A stretch of 64,000 bases of DNA from an uncultured Draconibacterium sp. GTDB taxonomy: Bacteria > Bacteroidota > Bacteroidia > Bacteroidales > Prolixibacteraceae. The position numbers and the translations under genes were made by a program. This document shows, in pieces, positions 46,316 to 53,356 of this stretch. The DNA is taken from NCBI RefSeq assembly GCF_963675585.1, contig NZ_OY776414.1, positions 2,087,001 through 2,151,000 on the forward strand. Direction: 5' to 3'. Below the pieces are notes generated by a model, which was not told where the DNA came from, did no database searches, and was given only the letters and a program-made list of their open reading frames with translations. The first letter of the stretch is position 1. Every line of letters begins with the position of its first letter.

Positions 46316-47190
46316 TGAAGATGGTAAAAAAAGCTGTTATTCCTGCGGCCGGTTATGGTACGCGTTTTCTACCTGCCACAAAATCGTCGCCAAAGGAAAT
46401 GATTCCGATTATAGATACACCTGTTATTCAGTATGTAGTTGAAGAAGCAGTTGCAAGCGGAATAACCGATATTTTAATGATTATTGGAAAAGGGAAACGA
46501 GCTATTGAAGAACATTTCGACAGAAGTCCGATTTTGGAAGAGTCGCTGCTGAAAAAACAAAACCTTAAAATGCTCGATACAATTCGTAACATATCCAACA
46601 TGGCAAACATTCATTTTGTATGGCAAAAGGAGATGAACGGACTGGGCGATGCGATCCTTCATGCCAAACACCACGTTGGCAACGAGCCATTTGTAATTCT
46701 TTTGGGCGACACACTGGTTCAAAGCGAAGACGGACCGGTTACCAAACAATTGATCGATGTGTACAACGAAACCAAAGGCTCAGTGATTGCTCTGGAAGAA
46801 GTTAAACCGGAATTAGTTAGTAAATACGGTGTCGTCGACGGTGAAGCCATCTCAGACAAAGTGGTAAAAGCAAAAGGATGGATTGAAAAACCTTCGATAG
46901 AAGAAGCTCCTTCGAACCTTGCAGTGGCCAGTCGTTATTTATTTACGCCCGAAATTTTTGACTACCTGGAAAAAACACCTCCGGGGAAAAACAACGAAGT
47001 GCAACTTACCGATGCCATGAAGGAAATGGTGAAATCACTGCCTATGTACGGAATGAAATTTAACGGCAAACGATACGATATTGGAAATAAAATGGGATTT
47101 CTGAAAACCAACATTGAATTTGGATTAAAAGACCCTGAAATTGGAGAAGAAATGAAAATATGGATCAAAGAATTTGCTAAAGGACTTTAG
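46315..47190 (+). CDS. galU: UTP--glucose-1-phosphate uridylyltransferase (GalU-type)
   Basis: 291-aa nucleotidyltransferase making UDP-sugar from UTP and a sugar-1-phosphate. It carries the GalU signature AVIPAAGYGTRFLPATKSSPKEM at residues about 7-29, shown here only by its ends, then VEEAVASGI, NEPFVILLGD and GWIEKP. The ATG at 46315 overlaps the preceding stop; the ATG at 46321 is an alternative. Coupling to a GHMP sugar kinase is not the usual context of housekeeping galU and suggests a salvage role. A long-stem terminator follows. Confidence 0.9.
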   Translation: MKMVKKAVIPAAGYGTRFLPATKSSPKEMIPIIDTPVIQYVVEEAVASGITDILMIIGKGKRAIEEHFDRSPILEESLLKKQNLKMLDTIRNISNMANIHFVWQKEMNGLGDAILHAKHHVGNEPFVILLGDTLVQSEDGPVTKQLIDVYNETKGSVIALEEVKPELVSKYGVVDGEAISDKVVKAKGWIEKPSIEEAPSNLAVASRYLFTPEIFDYLEKTPPGKNNEVQLTDAMKEMVKSLPMYGMKFNGKRYDIGNKMGFLKTNIEFGLKDPEIGEEMKIWIKEFAKGL

Positions 47191-47208
47191 TAATTCTTTT
47201 CTGAAAAT

Positions 47209-47261
47209 AACAGAGACCAAATCCTGAAATACATTTATTTCAGATTTGGTCTCTGTTTTTA
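47209..47261 (+). terminator. Terminator of the kinase-galU operon
   Basis: About 21-bp stem (AACAGAGACCAAATC... / ...GATTTGGTCTCTGTT) with a short loop and T run. Confidence 0.92.
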
Positions 47262-47285
47262 TATTTAATGTTGCTCTAATTTTTG

Positions 47286-47293
47286 TACTTTTG
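47286..47293 (+). promoter_or_regulatory. -7 element of ssrA
   Basis: TACTTTTG fits TAnnTTTG and lies 12 bp before the mature tmRNA 5' end. No clear -33 box. Confidence 0.5.
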
Positions 47294-47305
47294 CCGCACT
47301 TCTAT

Positions 47306-47699
47306 GGGGCTGACTGGTTTTGACAGCGGGTAGAAGAGATAAGTAAGCATGTCGGGCTTTGATCGTTGGCCCGTAAATCTTAATGATCAAAACCATAATT
47401 GGCGAAAATAATTACGCTCTTGCTGCGTAATCTAACAATTTAGATTACACTTTATTCCGGCACTAGGTGCTGGAACGAGACATCGCCCGGATGCTATTGC
47501 TTTGAAGCGGTCCGGTTCGGCGGTGCAAGTAAATCGAAGCTAGTTGAAATGAGGCTCTGGCATTTTGGCGAAATAAAAGAGATAAGGTAGTAGTTGGTGG
47601 CTTTGATCCGGGTGCTATTCGAAAATTAAATCAGAGATAAACATGTAGAAAGCTTATAGCTTCCTCGTTTGGACGCGGGTTCGACTCCCGCCAGCTCCA
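47306..47699 (+). ncRNA. ssrA: tmRNA
   Basis: Transfer-messenger RNA for rescue of stalled ribosomes. The 5' end GGGGCTGACTGG and the 3' end with GTTCGACTCCCGCC and CAGCTCC form the tRNA-like acceptor and T arm. The tag reading frame (47401-47430) gives GENNYALAA and stop, close to known Bacteroidales tags. Nothing in the sequence suggests loss of function. The 3' end is also the apparent integration site of the element to the right; encoded sequence after the discriminator is CTA rather than CCA. Confidence 0.97.
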
Positions 47700-47700
47700 C
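47685..47700. other. Probable attachment site (attL) at the ssrA 3' end
   Basis: The last bases of tmRNA (TCCCGCCAGCTCCAC) directly precede foreign DNA with a tyrosine recombinase gene. tmRNA 3' ends are classic integration sites. The matching attR copy would be beyond the right edge; no second copy was noticed in the window. Confidence 0.6.
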
Positions 47701-47733
47701 TATTTCACATATCATTTACGACTAAAAAACATT

Positions 47734-47758
47734 AAAGCACTGTAATTCAGTGCTTTTC
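47734..47758 (+). terminator. Terminator downstream of ssrA
   Basis: AAAGCACTG / CAGTGCTTT stem with a 5-nt loop and TTTT, 35 bp after the tmRNA end and inside the element. Confidence 0.8.
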
Positions 47759-47803
47759 ATTTTTACAACATACCAAATAAAACCATATTAAACCATATTT
47801 TAG

Positions 47804-47847
47804 GTGAGCAATTAGGTGAACAAATTTTGAATCACAATTTGTTCACC
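47804..47847. repeat. Inverted and direct repeats next to the integrase gene
   Basis: GGTGAACAAATT (47815-47826) and AATTTGTTCACC (47836-47847) are a perfect 12-bp inverted repeat. A near copy, GGTGAGCAATT, begins at 47804, and GTGAACAAATATT lies at about 47929-47941. They are candidates for recombinase arm-type or excisionase binding sites. Confidence 0.5.
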
Positions 47848-47954
47848 ACATAAAACACAAAATACTATATAACAACTGTTTACAGAGGTTGAAATTTTGC
47901 ATTTCAAATAATATTTTATTAATTTTAGTGAACAAATATTAATGTTTTTTGACG

Positions 47955-49172
47955 ATGGAAAATTTCAATACCTACAATCTAGCATTCGTCCTCCGAAAAT
48001 CAAGAAAGAATAATGAAGGCAAATCCCCTGTATACATGCGAATTACAGTCAATGGACAACGAGCAGAAGTTTCTATTAAAAGAAGTATAAATACAGACAA
48101 TTGGGAAAATAAAGCTTGCAAAGCTAAGGGTTATAAAAGCGAGGTTAAGCAACTGAATCAATATTTGGAAACGCTAAAAGCTTTAATGAATGATTACCAC
48201 ACGGAGATGATAAAAATGGGTGAAGAAGTCACTGCACAGAGCCTTAAAAATAAATTTCTCGGTATTTCAGAAGACAGAAGAATGCTGATTGAGGTTTTTG
48301 AATATCACAATCACCAGCTAAAAGAATTGGAAGGGACAAATTATGCATCAGCAACGATTAAACGATATACAACGACTTTGGATCATATAAAAGCTTTCCT
48401 GGTGTTTAAGTATCAACTTAACGATATTCCTCTAAACCGTTTAAAATATTCTTTCATTACAGACCTGGAGCATTATTTCAAAGTAATCCGAAAGTGCAAT
48501 CACAACACAACAATTAAATACATTAAGAATTTTAGAAAGGTAATTAACTTGGCGATTAAAAATGAATGGTTGTCGAAAGATCCATTTGCAAAATTTCAAG
48601 CTAAGATAGTGGAAGTAAAACGAGAGTATTTACTAAAGGATGAATTACAAAATATCGAAGATTTAAACCTTACATTTCCACGTCTGGATATCGTACGAGA
48701 TATTTTTGTTTTTTCATGTTACTCCGGACTAGCATATGTCGATGTTGCAAATCTTACTAAAAACAATATTAGATTGGGTATTGACGGTGACTTATGGATT
48801 ATTACTGAACGCACCAAAACAAAGAGTCAATCCAATATACCACTCCTGCCTAAAGCTCATGAACTAATAAAAAAATACAGCAGGTATCCGAACAAGAAAA
48901 CAGAAGACCACATTTTCCCTATTTTCACAAATCAAAGAATGAATGCTTATTTAAAAGAAATTGCAGATTTAGCATCTGTCGACAAAAACCTGACTTTCCA
49001 TATTGCAAGACATACTTTCGCTACGACAGTTACACTGGCTAATGGTGTGCCAATTGAATCTATAAGTTCAATGTTAGGACATAAGAGTATCCGAACAACT
49101 CAGATTTACTCCAAAGTCATTAATGCAAAAATCAGCGAGGATATGGATAAGCTTAAAAGGAAATTAAGCTGA
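47955..49172 (+). CDS. Tyrosine recombinase/integrase of the element
   Basis: 405-aa site-specific recombinase. It has an N-terminal arm-binding AP2-like domain, a SAM-like core-binding domain (about 105-205), and a catalytic domain with HIARHTFATT (H and second Arg), LGHKSIRTTQIY (His and tyrosine nucleophile). The position of the first catalytic Arg reads CYSGLAYVDVANL, with no Arg, as in several Bacteroides recombinases including IntDOT. ATG 47955 was chosen over a TTG at 47949. It sits 255 bp after ssrA, so ssrA is its likely target. Confidence 0.93.
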   Translation: MENFNTYNLAFVLRKSRKNNEGKSPVYMRITVNGQRAEVSIKRSINTDNWENKACKAKGYKSEVKQLNQYLETLKALMNDYHTEMIKMGEEVTAQSLKNKFLGISEDRRMLIEVFEYHNHQLKELEGTNYASATIKRYTTTLDHIKAFLVFKYQLNDIPLNRLKYSFITDLEHYFKVIRKCNHNTTIKYIKNFRKVINLAIKNEWLSKDPFAKFQAKIVEVKREYLLKDELQNIEDLNLTFPRLDIVRDIFVFSCYSGLAYVDVANLTKNNIRLGIDGDLWIITERTKTKSQSNIPLLPKAHELIKKYSRYPNKKTEDHIFPIFTNQRMNAYLKEIADLASVDKNLTFHIARHTFATTVTLANGVPIESISSMLGHKSIRTTQIYSKVINAKISEDMDKLKRKLS

Positions 49173-49193
49173 GTTGAGGGTTAACATTAAGAA

Positions 49194-49816
49194 TTAGAGA
49201 CTAATTGAAGTATTTACAATTTGAGGTTTCTTTTTCTTCGGAACTGGTTTGAAGCTGGAATCCTGGTGATCCAGAATATAATCAACAGCTTTTTGAGCTA
49301 ATCCGGAAGCCATTACAATGAACTTTTTATCGCTTTTTAGCTTCTTCAACCAACCTTGGATGTACGCAGCACTGTTATTAATTGTAGCGTTTTCGATGCC
49401 GCAAATTCCACAGAGGTAAGCAGCTCCCATTTCGGCCACCATCTCTTCTTGCGAATATCCAGAGTCTGCGAAGTTCAGACTAGAAAACCTTTCGTGACGA
49501 TTTAAACGCTTGCGAGCTCCTGTTGCATGCACACATTCATGAAAAATCGTGGAATAAAATTCTTCATCCTGAAAGAAAGTTCTTGCTCCCGGCATGTGTA
49601 CTTCATCTAATGATGGAATATAACAGGCTTTTTTCTGATCCAGTTTAATTACAGGAGAATCAGACCAGAACTGGATAAGCTGTTCACAAGAAGCAATCGG
49701 ATCGAAATTATGATCGTGAGCGGTATTCCCAGGAATTTTGTCAGGATCGATACCTTCAACATCATCAACATGAAAGACCCGGTAATAACGAAGCATTGGG
49801 ATTTCTTTGGTTTCAT
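49194..49816 (-). pseudogene. ardC: ardC antirestriction protein, C-terminal zincin part
   Basis: C-terminal two thirds of an ArdC-like protein: the M78-like metallopeptidase part with FYSTIFHECVHATGARKR (HExxH-type zinc motif HECVH) and EEMVAEMGAAYLCG, whose glutamates complete the site. ArdC proteins protect incoming plasmid DNA from host restriction. The 5' part lies at 52478-52782, separated by an IS21-family insertion. Joining both across one copy of the 7-bp duplication restores an uninterrupted frame of about 305 aa. A shortened product could start at internal Met (MLRYYRV, 49796). Confidence 0.88.
49810..49816. repeat. Target-site duplication, left copy
   Basis: GTTTCAT directly before the IS end; the identical copy is at 52478-52484. 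Confidence 0.85.
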
Positions 49817-49903
49817 TTGATATTCCGGTGATGTTGACCCCTCATTCCGGTGATATTGACCCCCTGTTATTTTAGGTTTCGGAATGACCGATATATGACA
49901 AAA

Positions 49904-50623
49904 TTACATTTTTCTTCTTAAACTTTCTCCTTTCAATTCAATCCGGTATGACGTATGTACCAAACGGTCTAAAATTGCATCGGCAATTGTTGCTTCGCCA
50001 ATCACGTCAAACCAGCTTGCTACAGGCAGTTGGCTTACAATTATTGTTGCTGACCTGGCATGCCTGTCTTCAATAATTTCCATTAAATCAAGTTGATGTT
50101 GTTTTTCCAGGTGCGTTAGCCCAAAATCATCAAGTATCAGCAAATTAGTTTTTGATATTTTCTGCAAAAGCTGGTGTATTGTTCCTTCCAGGCGTGCCAT
50201 TTTAGTGCGTTGTAAAAGTTTCTGGACATTAAAATACATTACTTTATATCCTTGTGCACAGGCGTGGTGCCCCAGTGCCGAACTGACAAAACTTTTACCG
50301 CACCCGGTGGCACCGGTTATTAGAACTGATTCGCCTTTTGCAATATAACTTCCTGTTGCAAGGGTCGATACCAGGCCTTTATCAAGCCCCCTTGAGGCGT
50401 CATAATTCAATTCTTCGACAGAAGCCTGGTAGCGGAACATTGCCGCTTTCCGGAGCCTGTCGAAGCGACGGTTTTCCCGGTCCTGTATCTCTGCCTGCAG
50501 CAGTATTTCAAGGCCTTCGGGTAATGTTAGTTCACTCATGCGTTTTGTTTCGGTCAACGCTTTCCAGCTGCTTTTAATTCCATGTAAGCGCAGCTCTGCT
50601 AATTGGTTCTCAATGTTGTTCAT
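49904..50623 (-). CDS. istB: IS21 helper ATPase IstB
   Basis: 239-aa DnaC-like AAA+ ATPase that selects the target and stimulates the transposase. Walker A is GATGCGKS (about residue 104) and Walker B LLILDDFGLTHL. Sensor-type SQLPVASWFDVIGEATIADAILDRLVH is the characteristic IstB C-terminal segment, here named by its ends. Its start overlaps the istA end by 14 bp, as usual in IS21. Confidence 0.95.
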   Translation of the reverse strand: MNNIENQLAELRLHGIKSSWKALTETKRMSELTLPEGLEILLQAEIQDRENRRFDRLRKAAMFRYQASVEELNYDASRGLDKGLVSTLATGSYIAKGESVLITGATGCGKSFVSSALGHHACAQGYKVMYFNVQKLLQRTKMARLEGTIHQLLQKISKTNLLILDDFGLTHLEKQHQLDLMEIIEDRHARSATIIVSQLPVASWFDVIGEATIADAILDRLVHTSYRIELKGESLRRKM

Positions 50624-52193
50624 TTACTAAAATTTTAAATGGTAATTGATTGTTGTAATATTCTTTGCCCCTTATGTTGTTGTGTTCCGGCAGGGCTTTG
50701 CCGGGTTTTTCTTCTTCGGTTTCTGTCATTTTATTTTTTATGATGTTTTGTACAAACCTATAGCTGTAGTTTTGGTGTTCGATGGCTATCTGGCAGGCTT
50801 TGTCAAAGGTTTCCGCGGGAGTGTTGCGCCAGAGGCTAAACAAGCCGTCGCACCCACGGTACAGGTGTTCCGGGTATCGGTTTTGTGTAAACATCAACTC
50901 AACCAGGCGGGCCAGGGCCCCGGAGAGTTTAGATGCCTTGTTCCGGTAGTATTCAGGGCTCCGGTTCAGGTAATGCTGATGGGTGGAGCACAGGTGGTTT
51001 TTGTCGGTAGTATAACCACCTTTTACAAAGCTCCGTTTATGGACGGCAACCATGTCGTTACCGGAAAAAATGCGGACAACAGACCTTGTGTAAACGACTT
51101 TAAGTTTTTTGCCGATATGCTGGTATGGGGCACTGTAATAATGCTTGTCCTGTCCCAGGTAAATATGGTTATTCTGTGCCAGTTTGTATTCTTTGTAGTA
51201 CTTTATTTCAAAGGCCGTTTCGGGCAGGGGTTGCAGCAGGTGTTTTTCATTTGACAGGAAGTGTTCCTGTCGGCAGTAATCCCGTTTCTGCATGCGGGTT
51301 TGGTTATGCTTTGCCGTATGTTCTGTTATGGCAGCATTCAGGTCTCCGAGCGAAAAAAATTGCTGGTTGCGTATTCGTGCGTAAACCCGGTTGTAAATTA
51401 GTTTCACCTGGTTCTCGACCAAAGCCTTGTCCTGCGGTTTTCGCGCACGGGCAGGGACTACTGCCATATTATAGTGGTTGGCAAAATCTTCCAGTGCCCG
51501 GTTTATTGTGGGCTCGTACCGGTTGGCTTTTGTTACAGCGGCTTTTAGGTTGTCCGGCACCAAAGCTTTGGGTGCCCCGCCCAGGCTTTCTAAACATAGC
51601 GTAAGGGCATGTATAAAATCATCGGTCGACTGGCTTGGGACAGCCACGCAAAAGCCATAGTCGGAGTACGGCAAGCAGGCTACAAAAACCTGGCATTCGA
51701 TTATTTCCCCGGTTTCGCGGTCGATGTACGATAGCTTTTTGCCCGCAAAGTCAACAAACAGTTTTTCCCCCGGCTCGTGTTTTAACACCAACGATGGCCT
51801 TTTGGTCAGCAGGTGCTGTGATAAATGGAAACTAAACTGGCTTAAACTATAACCGGCTGGATAGGACATCCGGTATTCTTCCCACAATAACTTACGGGTA
51901 ACACCTTCTCGTTTCAGCTCTTTGGTGTAGTAGTCAAGGTTATCTGTGAGGATGTCAAACCGGTCGTCCTTATAAGCCGGGTTGCCAGGATGAAAGACTT
52001 TTTCCAAATCATGGTCTTCCATTTTCAGCAAGGTATCAAGGCTTAGTTTTGAACTTCGGTATTTTTCAAGATAACTTTTTACGGTGTTTTTGCTGATGCT
52101 TAAATTCTTCGCAATAGGCTTTATTTTATAGCCTTGCTTGTACAGTTGTAATATTTGTTTTACCTGACTCATTCTTTTAGGTTTTCCGGCCAT
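50610..52193 (-). CDS. istA: IS21 transposase IstA
   Basis: 527-aa DDE transposase. An N-terminal helix-turn-helix (YKIKPIAKNLSISKNTVKSYL) is followed by a second DNA-binding part. The integrase core has D in LFVDFAGKKL, D in LVPDNLKAAV and E in DKALVENQVK. The beta-barrel DNA-binding tail contains YYSAPYQHIGKKLKV. Length is normal and the frame is unbroken, so it is probably functional. Plus-strand open frames in this stretch are shadows. Confidence 0.95.
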   Translation of the reverse strand: MAGKPKRMSQVKQILQLYKQGYKIKPIAKNLSISKNTVKSYLEKYRSSKLSLDTLLKMEDHDLEKVFHPGNPAYKDDRFDILTDNLDYYTKELKREGVTRKLLWEEYRMSYPAGYSLSQFSFHLSQHLLTKRPSLVLKHEPGEKLFVDFAGKKLSYIDRETGEIIECQVFVACLPYSDYGFCVAVPSQSTDDFIHALTLCLESLGGAPKALVPDNLKAAVTKANRYEPTINRALEDFANHYNMAVVPARARKPQDKALVENQVKLIYNRVYARIRNQQFFSLGDLNAAITEHTAKHNQTRMQKRDYCRQEHFLSNEKHLLQPLPETAFEIKYYKEYKLAQNNHIYLGQDKHYYSAPYQHIGKKLKVVYTRSVVRIFSGNDMVAVHKRSFVKGGYTTDKNHLCSTHQHYLNRSPEYYRNKASKLSGALARLVELMFTQNRYPEHLYRGCDGLFSLWRNTPAETFDKACQIAIEHQNYSYRFVQNIIKNKMTETEEEKPGKALPEHNNIRGKEYYNNQLPFKILVNEQH

Positions 52194-52244
52194 ATCTATT
52201 TTTTAGCAGTTAAAACCACCAATTAACCAAAACCTAAAATCTGA

Positions 52245-52469
52245 GGGGTCAGCATGCTCCGTTTTTCTGCCCGGAAACTGTCCCAAGGGGTCAACATGCT
52301 CCGGTTCTGTTGGCAAAAAGCCGAGGCAGGGGGTCAGTATGCTCCGGTTTTTTGCAAATCAGGGCAAAATTTAACCTCTTTCTTCCCGGAAAGGGGTCAG
52401 CATCCGCCGGAATGTCATGAAAAAATACGCCTATTTTTCCTGCCTTGGAAGGGGGTCAGCTTGTTCCGG
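52245..52469. repeat. Five transposase-binding repeats at the IS21 right end
   Basis: GGGGTCAGCATGCTCCG and variants occur at 52245-52261, 52287-52304, 52330-52347, 52393-52410 and 52452-52469, all in one orientation. IS21 ends are known to carry repeated end motifs; five copies versus two on the left is strikingly uneven. Confidence 0.8.
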
Positions 52470-52477
52470 AATATCTA

Positions 52478-52484
52478 GTTTCAT
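52478..52484. repeat. Target-site duplication, right copy
   Basis: GTTTCAT, identical to 49810-49816, immediately after the IS right end. Confidence 0.85.
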
Positions 52485-52782
52485 CATCCTTTTCGTATTC
52501 TACCATTTTCCAGAATACAATCATAAATGATTTAGAGCCTTTTTTGATCTTTCCACCAAGATACTGAACTTGTTTATAAGAAAGGAAATAAGGCCTTTCA
52601 AAACCAAAGCTAAGCAAATACCAGAAATTAAATCCCCGGTAAGGCTTTTTAGAAACCAGGTTACGAGGAATGGCACTTGCGGTTTTCCAAGGCATATGCC
52701 ATGGAATTACCCCTGCTTCAAGGCGTTCTACAATCAAATTAGTTACTGTTTCATAAATATCAAATTTACTCATTGAATCCAC
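52478..52782 (-). pseudogene. ardC: ardC antirestriction protein, N-terminal part
   Basis: N-terminal ArdC (DUF1738-type ssDNA-binding) segment of about 102 residues with GVIPWHMPWK, KPYRGFN, FLSYKQVQYLGGKIKKG and KSFMIVFWK, all typical of the family. After E-K-D-D-E-T the frame enters the IS21 end and stops within a few codons. The remaining zincin domain is at 49194-49816. ATG 52773 (MSKFDIYE) is a possible alternative start. Confidence 0.88.
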
Positions 52783-53080
52783 CGCTGCCCTGCGGGTTTA
52801 TTTCGGCTACTGGCACGCCATTAAATTTTGGCGCATGCCATTGAGCCTGATGGATTCTAGTCAAGGGGCTATGTCAGTTTTTATGAGTGTGCAAAATAAA
52901 AACTGAACAGCTCCAACGGACGGCTGGCAAAAAATGGGCTATTTCAGCCGCCCTTGACTTTTCCGGACGGCGAAGGAACTTTGACAGAATTTAAGGGAGG
53001 ATCGATAACTCTGATTTATACACTTTTTCTTTAAGATATGAGAAGATTGAAAAACCTAAGAAGTGCCCCCTAATTTTTAA
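52783..53080. other. Upstream region of ardC, no gene recognised
   Basis: GC-richer than the operon that follows. It holds a 10-bp inverted repeat CAGTTTTTAT / ATAAAAACTG (52875-52884 and 52896-52905). Probably ardC promoter/leader and the junction with the cargo operon. Confidence 0.5.
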
Positions 53081-53239
53081 ATGTCAGAAGTTCAATTAAA
53101 ATTTTTAAAATATATAAAAAAGGTAGAAGCATTTACAATTACAATGTTTAATATAAACACCTCAAAAAATCTATATCCGTTAAATATTAATGAATGCAGG
53201 AAACTACAAGCTAAAATCAGTTCAATGTTAGACCAATAA
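53081..53239 (+). CDS. Small 52-aa ORF upstream of the cargo operon, hypothetical
   Basis: ATG at 53081 opens a 52-codon frame (begins MSEVQLKFLKYIKKVEAF, ends SSMLDQ) of mixed charge with no membrane segment and no recognised domain. It shares the AT-rich composition and strand of the operon and ends 117 bp before its first gene. It may be a small regulator, a toxin/antitoxin-like peptide, or chance. Confidence 0.35.
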   Translation: MSEVQLKFLKYIKKVEAFTITMFNINTSKNLYPLNINECRKLQAKISSMLDQ

Positions 53240-53330
53240 CATTTTGATCTTCCATTGCTCATTAAACCATATTGTTAATAATTACAAATAAAAACAATAT
53301 TCTTGTTAAACTACTAATTATTATTTTCTT

Positions 53331-53349
53331 TAGTTTTGAATCAAAACTA
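53331..53349. promoter_or_regulatory. Palindromic operator with -7 box before the cargo operon
   Basis: TAGTTTTGAATCAAAACTA is a perfect 9-bp inverted repeat around one A, ending 7 bp before the ATG at 53357. Its left arm TAGTTTTG fits the TAnnTTTG -7 consensus, so a protein bound here would cover the promoter and start site. Confidence 0.55.
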
Positions 53350-53356
53350 AGAGTAA

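Larger units (their letters stand above)
49817..52477 (-). mobile_element. IS21-family insertion sequence
   Basis: About 2.66-kb element with istA and istB. The ends share GATATTCCGG...GACCCC as imperfect inverted repeats, and GTTTCAT is duplicated on both sides. Several internal copies of the end motif are present: CCGGTGATnTTGACCCC at 49825-49841 and 49847-49863, and GGGGTCAnnnTnCnCCG-type at five places on the right. It has split ardC. Both genes look intact, so the insertion may be recent. Confidence 0.93.

Noticed and set aside
50646-51604. Long plus-strand open frames of 150-200 aa
   Set aside because: They lie antisense to istA, which has clear DDE motifs; composition shadow.
52245-52469. 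CRISPR-like array of regularly spaced repeats
   Set aside because: Only five degenerate 17-18 bp repeats, unequal spacing, inside an IS21 end; same motif as the IS terminus, so transposase sites.
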